64,000 nt of DNA from contig CANSGD010000229.1 of assembly GCA_947645195.1 (NCBI GenBank), positions 744,001-808,000 of the forward strand, read 5' to 3'. The stretch comes from Patellifolia procumbens (lineage: Eukaryota; Streptophyta; Magnoliopsida; Caryophyllales; Amaranthaceae). A program made the translations under genes and the position numbers. The notes under the pieces are model-generated. The model saw only the letters and a program-made list of their open reading frames with translations. It did not search any database and had not been told where the DNA came from. Of the stretch, positions 54,832 through 64,000 are shown piece after piece (the first letter of the stretch is position 1; every line of letters begins with the position of its first letter).

Positions 54832-57362
54832 ATGTCAGGAAGAGGAGGTCATCCAAGGGCACCTGGAATGATGCGGCATGGAGTACCCCCCGGAATTGGT
54901 GCTCCTACTGGACGCCACCCTCTAGATCCTGAGCTAGGTGCGCAGGTTGGCGAAATAGATCATCTTGTAATGGAAAACAGGAGATTGGCGGCATCAATAG
55001 CAGCTATGAGGCAGGAACGTGCCATGGCTGGTGAGGAAATACGTAGACTTAGGGCACACATTAGAAGCACCGAGACAGAAAGTGATATTCAAACTCGTGT
55101 TTTACTTGAGAAGATTTCAAATCTGGAATTGAGCCTTAAAGCCGGGGAGAGTGTGAAGAAGGACTTGCAGCAGGCACATAAAGAGGCTCAAAGCTTAGTA
55201 GCGGCTAGACATGAGCTGAAATCGAAGATTCAACAAGCCAGTCAGGAGCTCGAGAAGTGGCACACTGACATCAGGAGGATCCCTGATATGCTTTCTGAAC
55301 TGGAAATTATGAAGCTGGAACACCAACGTCTACGGTGAGTTTCTACTGCGTTTGTGCCTTGAAATTGAAGACAAACTATGATTTTCTTGTCTATCGAGTG
55401 TTAGTAATATAGTAAACCATAAAAACCAGCAAGTTTATTGAAACATTTGCATGTGATTGTAAGCTGTGCAAGTTATGGCAGCGAATAGCTGAACGTCTGG
55501 TGGATCCCATCAGATGTAAAAGACATGACCTTTCTGCTGGTTGTATGGTCTTCCCTGCAGTCTGGTATTGATTTTGCAGACTAGAGTAAACCTCTTTTTT
55601 CCTTACTTGCATCCTGATTCTGAATTTTCATCCTCTTTATGTTAAAGTTTCCTTAAATCTCAGTTGTGCTCAAAAACTAAACATTCTAGATCAGGTTTCA
55701 TGTCTAAGCATTAAAGTACCATGGCTTTGCCATAGCGTAGTTGGAGTCATCTGAGAACTCGAGATATCACACTGCCTAGGTTTACTGAGGTCACACTAAG
55801 TGAATTAACTGAGATAAATGAATCATAGAATACTATGCGGTATGTAGTGACCGACTCTATGTTATGCTACTTCCACAGTGGTATAGATTCCTTAACACTT
55901 CAATTTTTTAATCAGACACTTCAAGTATCTTGAAACACGAATTATTTGTGAAGTATAAAAAGAGCGAAATGAGAAAGAAAATTATTTAATTTATGCGCAT
56001 AAATGTGCTTGAGATCAGAGGTTTATCAGAACTAGTAATTATCTGGTCACTCCCACAAGGGTGTGTTATCCTTACCCCGAAAATAAAATTCTCAATTGGT
56101 CACTTCAATTATCTTGAAACACGTATAGTTAAAATGTAAAAGGAGGGGAAATGAGAACAACAATTACGCAATATATGCTCATAAATGTGCTCGAGTAAGA
56201 ACTAACTATAACCTCTAATATATGCAAAGCTTGGGTACATTAAAGGCCTATGAGAAAGAGTCTTTCAAAATGAGAAATATGTTCCATGAATGTCACCGGC
56301 CCCACATCCTTGTCCAATTTTAGGACAGCGTCTCCTTGACTCCTTGTATGATATTTGAACCCTAACATGTCTATCACCTACATCTATGTCCGAGTAATAT
56401 AGGATCTACAGCTACTAGCTGATGGTGTCAGCAGCTCTTTACAGTTCAATCGTAGAGTTAGTTTTTGCTTGATGTTTATTGTTATAAGATGCTAGTCCGT
56501 CCATTTTATTATTATGTCATCACCACTTCCTCCTATTTTGAATGAATCTCCCAAATCTCATTGCCACTGTATAACTACTCTTGGTGATGTATATGCACCA
56601 GCATTGAAATTGATTCTTATCCTGGTAAATTTCTGTTTAGTTCTTCCTTTGAGCATGAAAAGCGCATGAATGTTGATCTAGTAGAACATTTGCAAAAGAT
56701 GGAGAAAAATTTAGTCAGCATGGAAAGGGAGGTGGAAACCCTACGAGCAGAAGTACTAAATGTGGAGAACAGAGTGCAAGGTTATTTTTCTTCACTTTTT
56801 ATATATTTACCTTTTACCAAGTAGTACGTGGCCTAGTGGTAAAGAATGCTCCTAAAGACATTGAGGTCATGGGACCAACTAGGGTTTTTTTGGGGGGTGG
56901 GCCGGTGGGGATTATCCTATCACTCCCCCCTACTCTGGAAGAGTCCGACTAGCTAAATAGGATTGGTTGACCCGTGAGAGTTGCTGACTAAGTAGGGTCT
57001 TCTCTTTACCGAAAAAAATTATATATGATGCTTTTGACCCTTCTAGGAATACCGTTTCTTGAAACTTGTTTAATTATTTAGTAGGAAATATTTGCATTTG
57101 ATCATAGTTCTCTCTCTTTCTGTGTGTAATGCCAGCTCCATATGGTGGTGAGTTCCCAAATCGAGAAACTCATTATTCTTCTCTATATCAGAACAATGAG
57201 CCCTATTATGACCCATATAGAAGAGCAGCAATGGAAGGAACAGCCGCTCACAGCAATGCTAATGGTCCATCTCCTGCAGTTGCAACTCATAGTCCTGTGT
57301 CGGGTGCTGCAGGACTAGGGCCTTGGAGTGGATCTTATGATTCCAAAATTGTGCGGGAGTAG
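54832..57362 (+). CDS. FLX-like coiled-coil protein, three coding exons (289 aa)
   Basis: Coding exons 54832-55334, 56641-56780 and 57136-57362, all with GT-AG borders and matching phases (2, then 1), total 870 nt. The protein begins MSGRGGHPRAPGMM; an in-frame TTG six bases upstream is not the start. Residues about 30-215 are a long coiled coil (LVMENRRLAASIAAMRQERA, EKISNLELSLKAGE, VEHLQKMEKNLVSMEREVET), followed by a Pro/Gly/Tyr-rich tail (APYGGEFPNRETHYS, EPYYDPYRR). This is the layout of the FLX / FLX-like family, whose founder acts with FRIGIDA in the complex activating FLC in Arabidopsis; which FLX-like paralogue this is, and whether it acts in flowering, cannot be told. Length agrees with the family. 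Confidence 0.85.
55335..56640 (+). repeat. FLX-like intron 1 with a diverged tandem duplication
   Basis: The 1.3-kb intron contains two copies of a roughly 180-bp unit (about 55865-56035 and 56045-56215): CACTTCAAGTATCTTGAAACACG, shortened here to its core TATCTTGAAACACG, then CATAAATGTGCTYGAG in each. No coding sequence. Confidence 0.7.
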
Positions 57363-58712
57363 AGATTGAAGTAGTGGAAGCATTTTCACATGAACTGGGT
57401 TGCATAAGCTACATTTTGACTGGTGCTTGCAGCATTTCTCATTTTTCAACTGCAGCATCAAGACCCAATGAAGTAGAGTTCCTTTTAGCCAAGAACTACA
57501 GAGAATCAGAGATGAATGTCAGCTGTTGTAATCTCTAGCAATCATCGTTCACCCTTGACACTATGGATTGTTGATATAATGAGAATGTGTTTAATTGTAA
57601 TAGGCAGCTTAATTATAAGTTTTAGTATTGAGGTAAACATGCAACCGGTTTTTGCGATTGCTAGTGGTGTTAAGGATCATTCATTCCGTAGATCAGTGGC
57701 TGGGAATGGTTGGGAATGTTGAAGGAAGAATAGGAGGTGAGGTATATATTTCGGGTATATTTTTGTGTTCGTTTAGTGTCATAATTTGAAGAATTGTAAT
57801 GGACGAAAAGAAATTGAGATAGAGCAATGTTCAAGCTATAAAAGTAATCCCCCACCCCAGCTTCTCCAACTCCTAATGCAATTTTTGTAGCGTAAGATGT
57901 TATGCCAAGATCATGTTTGTTTGCATCTGTTGGAATTGGAAATTCTGACTATTGCTATTAGAAATTATGATTGTGTACTTTTTTCTCTGAAAACTGTTTC
58001 ATCTTTCATTTTGGTGTATCGTCGAAAGATTGAATTATTTTTCTTCTACAGCAGCACGGTTTCCACAACTTGTCTTGTGTCAAATTTTCTCCTAACCCAT
58101 ATTGGGTACTAGAAAATAATTCATTCACTCAGTACAAATTTTTTATAGGACAAATACTCCTATTTTCCTGTTGGGCTAGAAAATTGGGAGCTTTTTGAAC
58201 TTGATGAGTTCAAGTCGAGGATGAATATTTCGTTGAGCCGAGCTAAGCTACTCGCACCTTAGTTCGGATTCCGCTTATTCAAGTAGCATCTCTATTCATG
58301 CCTAGCTAAAATATCCGCTAAACCCATTTTGCCGCAACCAACATAAATGATTGCTCTATTTGTTTGAATGAACACATGTAAACTCGTTCTTATCGAACTA
58401 ATAAAGCAAAAAAATAAAGGATTACTAACAACAATATATCTATTAGAATTACTTCTTCACATCTCCTATATAGATTATCGACCGTTAATATTTTTTATAT
58501 TTATATGTGTATTCTATTTATTAAATTGATATTTTGAAATTATACGTAACTAAAATTTAATTAAATCAAGTATGTTAATTCTTTGTACAGTTTGTGAGTA
58601 GCTATAATGCAATAGAGGGAGAAATTAATAAAAAACATAAATTTTTTACAAAGAAATCAAAAAACCAAATCAATAGTCTGAACGCTAGAGTAGAGACGGT
58701 TATCAAGACTAA
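57363..58712 (+). other. FLX-like 3' UTR then intergenic
   Basis: The 3' UTR probably extends several hundred bases (TTTTGTAG and AATAAT-type signals are scattered up to about 58120). 58190-58330 has a retroelement-like AGCCGAGCTAAGC stretch without defined ends. No further gene. Confidence 0.4.
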
Positions 58713-59553
58713 GGGCCTGTTCTCTTCGGCATAATTCAGCTGAATTGAACTGAACTGATTGGAGCTGAACTGAATTGAACTGAATTAAATTGAATTGAAT
58801 TGAATTGAATTGAATTGAATTGAATTAATATATACATAATAGTTAAACAATAATAATATGAATATTAAATAAAAATTATAATGATAAGTAATAATAATGA
58901 ATAATAATAATAGTATTTTGGATATTTTTAAATGATAGTTATAAATAAATAATATTAATAATCATAAATTAATAATAATAATAATGATGATGATTAATGA
59001 TTATAATGATAATTAATAACAATTATTTTATAGTCTTTGTATTAATATATTAATACTTGATGATGATTATATAATAACAATAATATCTAATAAGTAAATT
59101 AATATTACTATTTTGATAATTAGAATTAATAATATAATATTTATTAATAAAATAATTATTGGGTCGGACCGTGCAAAATTGCAGCATAAACCGTTTTGAC
59201 GTGATATGATTGATTTATGCTGTTGACCTAAATCATGTTCCTCCCTAATGATAATAGTAATAATAATGAGTAAAGATATAATAAATAAAATAAATATAGA
59301 TATAATAATGATAATGCTTAATAATAATGATATAAAATAAATAAATAATAATAATAATAAGAGTAATTAGTAAAATAAATTAGACCAACATAATAATAAT
59401 ATTTAACAAAATGGTTATAAAAGAATGGAGCTGAACTAAAGTGAACTGAATTGAATTGAACTGTACTGAACTGATTGGAGCTGAACTAAACTGAACTGAA
59501 CTGAACTGATTGGAGCTGAACTGAACTGAAAATAAGCTGGGGCGAACAGGCCC
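58713..59553. mobile_element. PIF/Harbinger-type MITE with AT-rich core
   Basis: 841 bp; ends GGGCCTGTTCTCTTCGGC and, inverted, GGGCCTGTTCGCCCCAGC; TAA target duplication on both sides (58710-58712, 59554-59556). Both subterminal regions are arrays of GAACTGAACTGA / GAATTGAATT repeats, the core (58830-59400) is an (AAT)n-rich tract, and one GC-richer island (59160-59240) interrupts it. Confidence 0.85.
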
Positions 59554-60700
59554 TAACTGCTCAACATAAAACAAAGTGGACAGTGACAATTTTATCTCTT
59601 TCTTTTTAAACTTGTTCTTTTTATTTGAAAGGGAATAAAGGAACTTTTGGAATTTTTTGTAAATCCAATTTCTAAGGGTGTCTCCTCTTTCCTTAAATAT
59701 ATAGTTCTAATTGCACGCGAAACCTTACAAAGGCTCTATTCTTTTTAACTTATTTTTGCTGATCTAAACTTATCTTGGCTTATTCGACCTTATTCGACAT
59801 TATTTGATAGTTCAATCTTATTCGACTTTATAAGACCTTGTTTGACTTTATTCAGCCTTATTCTATGAAATCTGATTCATTGTCATTAGACCTTACATGA
59901 AAATAAGTTGAGAATAACTTACCCAAAGTTTTGCATAAAAATATAATCATTGAAAGCGAGAAGAGAAAGAATACTATAAGCCTTGTTTGGTTGACAATTA
60001 AGTACATGGGAATTTTATTTTCCTAGGAAGAGTATTAATATGCACTTGTTTGGTTGACACTAGTGTGGGAAGTGAAACTTCCTAAGAAGTTCTACTTCCC
60101 ACAAAATGTAGGAACTCACTTACCTAGTTCCCCCTAGGTAGTGGAACTTCCCATGGGAAGTAGAAGTTCCTACATCCATCCAAACAATTTTTGGGATTTC
60201 CTAGGAATAGAGATTTCATGGGCATTGAAAATTCATTGGAATTACAACTTCCTACATGCAACCAAACAATACCTAAAAAGGAAACACAATATATTGTCTA
60301 GGCTGTTTATTTTCAAATATAAATCCCTAAAAATCGCTCGTTATCGGAAAATAAAAATTATGCCTATTAGTTAAAAATTAAAAAACAAAAAAAAAAATAT
60401 CGATTTTTGATGTCGCTGCCTCTCCCCTCTATGGTCTAGAGATAAAATTTCAAGTTTCAATAAATTTAAAATAGTTTCGATAAGCTCTAACAAGTTCGAT
60501 AAATCCATAGATTGAGTAGAAAAAAGAAAGAGGGAAAAGGTATTTATACAAGGGTTCTATTCGTTTTGGTTCACTGTTCACCCCCCTAAGTTATTGTATT
60601 TTCATCTTTGTATAATAAAACAAACCCTAATCTTTCTGCTGTCCCTCTCACAAATCTCCTCTTTTATCAGAGACTCTGTTCTTCCGCAATCCGTACTTTA
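59554..60700. other. Intergenic with a MITE, then CDKC promoter and leader
   Basis: About 59980-60272 is a likely MITE: inverted ends GCCTTGTTTGGTTGAC and GCAACCAAACAATACC with inner GGAACTTCCCATGGGAAG-type pairing. Upstream of the kinase, a TATA-like TATTTATACA (60541-60550) and a CT-rich leader (60625-60690) could be promoter and 5' UTR. Confidence 0.5.
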
Positions 60701-60810
60701 ATGGCGGTGGCGGCACCAGGACAACTTAACCTTCATGAATCACCAACATGGGGTTCTAGAAGCGTCGATTGTTTCCAAAAATTGGAACAGATTGGTGAAG
60801 GAACTTATGG
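60701..60810 (+). CDS. CDKC: CDKC-type cyclin-dependent kinase, first coding exon only
   Basis: ATG at 60701 opens MAVAAPGQLNLHESP, then TWGSRSVDCFQKLEQIGEGT, YG, and a GT donor (GG|GTATGA, phase 2). This is the N-terminus of plant CDKC: the short GQLNL(H/E)E leader, the WGSRSVDCF block and the first half of the glycine-rich ATP-binding loop (IGEGTYG). CDKC pairs with cyclin T and phosphorylates the RNA polymerase II C-terminal domain, as in P-TEFb. I find no second exon before 64000 (expected to begin QVYMA...), so intron 1 exceeds 3.1 kb and the rest lies beyond the window. The gene symbol denotes the class, not a specific member. Confidence 0.9.
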
Positions 60811-61032
60811 GTATGATTTCATCTTTAATTTTCTTGATTCCTGTTGTTTTTATTTGGTTGATTGGTTGCTTTTTTACTTGCCAAATCTTGATTTATTGCT
60901 GGTTTAGTTAAGTGGTTGCCTCATCATGGGCAATTGGGTATTTTGTAATTCGAAATTGAAATTGTGGTGAGTATTGATTTTGTTGTATCAAAGGGGCAAT
61001 ATTTGTGGTTTAATTGGAGATTTATGCTATTA

Positions 61033-61203
61033 AGAGTGTGTTCTTTTAGACTCAGTTAATGTAGATTAGTTTCAGTTCAATTGAGCCATGAATTTCAGGT
61101 CAAGTTAGTTTAAGTCACGTTGTGTTATTAATTTTTGTTCAGCTCAGTTCAATTCAGCTTAGTTGAATTCAGCTCCATTCAGTCTTAAAGAACACGACCT
61201 AAT
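61033..61203. mobile_element. Intronic MITE related to the GGGYCTGTTNT family
   Basis: Ends GTGTGTTCTTTTAGACTCAG and, inverted, GTCGTGTTCTTTAAGACTGA, with internal CAGTTCAATTGAG / CAGTTCAATTCAG motifs like those of 58713-59553. Confidence 0.65.
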
Positions 61204-62499
61204 AGTTTTGATTTCCTTATTTAGAATTTCGGTTCGTAAAGGGTATTTACTAGGAGTGTAAGGTAATATGGTACATGCGGGATTTTAGTTTTATGAAAAT
61301 CCATCAAATAGGGCAATGATTGTTCGATTTTTTTAGTTTTTTTTTTTATAGTATGAGGAGAAGTAGGAGAAGACTTGGGGGTTGCTTATGAATCAATGAA
61401 TTGATGCTGGATACCCAGTTTTGACTGTTAAGAAATTTGGCACCACTTGATGGGGGAGAATGAAATTTCTGAATGTAATGCTCTTTGAGATTTTTTCGGG
61501 TTGTTTAGTTGCATAGAGTTTGTATTAGTCGATTGGTTTTAGGAGGAGGTGGGATTGACGTGAAACTAGCCAAATATTAGGGTTAATTCAGGATATTTCA
61601 AGTGGAAAAATATTGAACTTTTCTGGTTTGATTAAAATTTGATTGGGTGGGCAAGTGAAGGAATGGCTGAAAATTATATTCTGGTTGATATGCAAGAGTT
61701 TGGATGTCTTTTGTCAGTAGTAGTCTGTGTTGATTCACCCAAGTTTTTGCACTTTGTGCACACGGTGCTCTTGTGTTTTACTATCATGTTGCGCGCTCTA
61801 TTCAATTACATACCACGGCTATCAAGTACGCAGAAGGTTTCGTGTTTTGTTTGACGGCGTTATTTATCTGTAAATTCCATGTTCAATTCAATTGAATTCC
61901 AAGTTCTGTTTTGATTGTTATACCCCATATTTTACCTAATCAATGTAAATATTTGACGAGGTTTTATATGTGTTTAAAAGATCTATTTGGCCTATTTGTA
62001 CTAAAAGCTCTTCCAATTGGTACCATGAAACTTCTAGATTCCGTACGAATATGAGTACCAAATGTACCATGTTTGACAATTTTTCATATTGATTAATTTA
62101 CTTACTACTCGGTTCCATCTTTCAATTAAATGTCAAGCATATGATGGACTTAATCACGTGAGCGAATATCATATACCTCCCTTTCTCAATAGTTATCACA
62201 ATAGCTGAAACTTGTATACTTTTAGTAAGTTTTATGAGGCAGAATGTATTACCTTGATTTAACCAACTAAATAAGTCATCTATTTATCTTGCCCACACCA
62301 CATTACACCTTCTCTTTCTCATCATCCCTTCCTCTTTACCCCTCGCCGGATATCCCAGCCACCACTTCTCCCACTTCCCCAGCCCCTCTTTCCTACCAGC
62401 TTACACCGATCACCCCCACCATCAGTCCACTGCCACCCCTCCAACAGAACTCCCTAACCCCCTTCACTCTCTGGACTTCCGTCCTCCTTTTTATTTGAA

Positions 62500-62555
62500 C
62501 ATTTCAGCCTCCGCTCCCTCAACTATTACACATTTCAGCCTCCGCTCCCTCAACT
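62500..62555. repeat. 31-bp tandem duplication
   Basis: Two adjacent copies of a unit starting CATTTCAGCCTCCGCTCCCT; the second is truncated. Confidence 0.9.
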
Positions 62556-62729
62556 AGACCCACTAAAGGGTAGGGCAGATACTAACTATACAAGGTTACT
62601 CAACACCATCAAAACCACCTAATCCACCAGCTCCACCAACACAACCAAAATTCACCACCACCTAAAAGACTCGATGCAAAGCGCCAAAGCCTACCCTCAA
62701 CATTCCTATGTTGCTACCCTCACAACAAC

Positions 62730-63150
62730 AACAGAGAGAGAATTCAAAAATTCCCACGTCTCCCAAAATTTGATGGTAGTCGTTAGGTTCTATAAGTTGT
62801 GGAGCATTCGCCGGATTCTTCCAAGGACCTCGATGTCAAAGGAGTAACATTCGCTTGGAAATTATTGTGTGCATCTCTTTTGGTTGCAATAATTAAGAAT
62901 TAGTGGAAGTATGCTATATGCACTTCCGTAATCTTTTGTGTATTACTAAAAAGGTATATCCTTAGGGATCATGAAAGTCATATGAAGGATGCTAAACTTT
63001 CATTTTAGCACTGTAGTTGCTACATCTGTTGGATCCTTTTTCTTTTGAAGGTAACACAATGCTAAATTTGTCATATGTTTACTCTGTACATCTAGTTCTA
63101 ATTCATATCATTCTCCCCTCCTTGAAAAGATTCGTCCTCGAGTCCAATAA
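62730..63150. mobile_element. Ty3-gypsy remnants, low confidence
   Basis: Plus strand 62740-62860 weakly recalls a gag phrase (KFPRLPKFDGS). Minus strand 63108-63150 reads LEDESFQGGE-like coding then AAGGAGGGGAGAA and TGATATGAAT, as in a pol 3' end, polypurine tract and LTR start. The two are in opposite orientation, so these are at least two fragments. Confidence 0.35.
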
Positions 63151-63828
63151 GAACTAGAAATAGAGTTTGGTACTATGAGCTTATGTTTATCTTTGCCACT
63201 TTAGGAACTTTGTTGGTTTTACCTTACTAAAGTATGATTTTTTTAGTGAGATTTAATACTTATTCGTCCGTTTTGAGCTCTTTTGGTCCCTTAATAGATT
63301 CCAGATTGTAAGGGTTGATTATTGGGCTTCTTTAGTTCTTTATTCAATTCTTGACGTGTTCTCTTATTTTTCTAGGTTAATTAGCTTACTTCTCTAATTA
63401 TAATATGGTGATGAGCTTTATGCTTGCTTATTTTCCAAAGTGTTCTTGCTTGAATACTTATCTTTTTCTCGTGGCTTGCTCGCTTTGAAATCCTTTGAAG
63501 ATAAGATACTCCTATCGTAGAATACTCTTTACACTTCTATTTTTGGACATGACCCAATAATTTTTAATTCATCTACCTTTACAAAGATCATCTTGTTTGT
63601 ATATAAGACCAAGATTTCCTCCATTTCTATGTAAAGAAAATCACATAGATGAATTGGAAAATTGTTAAAGATCTTTCGAAAAAAATGCATTGACCGAAAT
63701 TAATAATTAATATAAAATTTTAAAATCTTATTTCTAATCCGCTTAACTAAATTTTGGAAAACAAAAAATGCATTGATTGAAATTAATGATTAATATAAAA
63801 GTTTAAATTCTTATTTCAAAAGATTATA

Positions 63829-64000
63829 CTCCCTTTGTTCCCATTTGATGTTCCCGTTTTCCTTTTTGGGATGTTTCTAAAAGTTATTCCCACTTTGAAT
63901 CTTTTCCATTTTAAGAACTTTTGTTTTCCCATCTTACCCTTCAACAACCAAATGTTTACTACATTTTTTTACTCTTTGTCTTACACATGAGCCACTTTAG
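63829..64000. mobile_element. Stowaway-like MITE, cut by the window edge
   Basis: TA|CTCCCTTTGTTCCCATTTGA with arms like those of 11677-12007; the right end is outside the window. Confidence 0.6.

Larger units (their letters stand above)
60811..64000 (+). other. CDKC intron 1 (continues past the window)
   Basis: No kinase exon is visible. The intron holds a MITE (61033-61203), a C-rich stretch (62285-62480), a tandem duplication, a gypsy remnant and a truncated Stowaway. The small open frames at 61639-61854 and 62289-62498 have no support as genes. Confidence 0.6.

Noticed and set aside
62289..62498. Pro/Thr-rich protein in the CDKC intron
   Set aside because: C-rich low-complexity DNA within an intron; no independent support.

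Overview
The window is nuclear DNA of a flowering plant. Evidence: split genes with GT-AG introns, plant-specific families (an FLX-like coiled-coil protein, a CDKC kinase, secreted glycine-rich proteins), and a dense load of plant transposons from nearly every class. It looks like a repeat-rich eudicot; a Caryophyllales genome such as spinach or beet is only a guess. Four host genes or gene parts are supported: two related secreted glycine-rich proteins on the minus strand (19885-20211 and 25152-25616), an FLX-like gene (54832-57362, plus) and the first coding exon of a CDKC-type kinase (60701-60810, plus), whose remaining exons lie beyond the right edge. A fifth gene, an RPA1-like OB-fold protein (31384-33640), probably belongs to a Helitron.

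Left part (1-12.4 kb): LTR remnants and small DNA transposons. An Athila/Tat-like LTR (about 2081-5501, plus) is interrupted by a second LTR in minus orientation (2680-4328). That second LTR is joined directly to a duplicated 3' half of tRNA-Asp ending in CCA. It is followed by foldback and Mutator-, Harbinger- and Stowaway-type elements and a LINE RNase H remnant.

Middle-left (12.4-30.5 kb): a complete but decayed Ty1-copia element (12990-18400, target duplication caatt) sits inside a truncated Ty3-gypsy element. Then come the two glycine-rich protein genes, a CACTA-like element carrying a 5S rRNA-like control region, a LINE remnant, a solo LTR with a perfect target duplication (27741-28345), and a foldback element with a nested Stowaway.

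Centre (30530-49347): both ends match a Helitron, with a 5' TC start after A and a 3' hairpin plus CTAG before T. It carries the RPA1-like gene and internal tandem duplications. It is split by a 11.4-kb Tat-lineage Ty3-gypsy element (37092-48485, minus, target duplication atagt) with dual RNase H, frameshifted pol and 3' tandem repeats.

Right part (49.3-64 kb): two Stowaway-like MITEs, then a nest of three Mutator-like foldback elements (50477-52630), two of them inserted in one arm of the third, ending near the presumed 5' end of the FLX-like gene. Downstream are a Harbinger-type MITE, the CDKC 5' end, and further MITE and retroelement remnants in the long first CDKC intron. All domain and family assignments are by eye; no database search was run.
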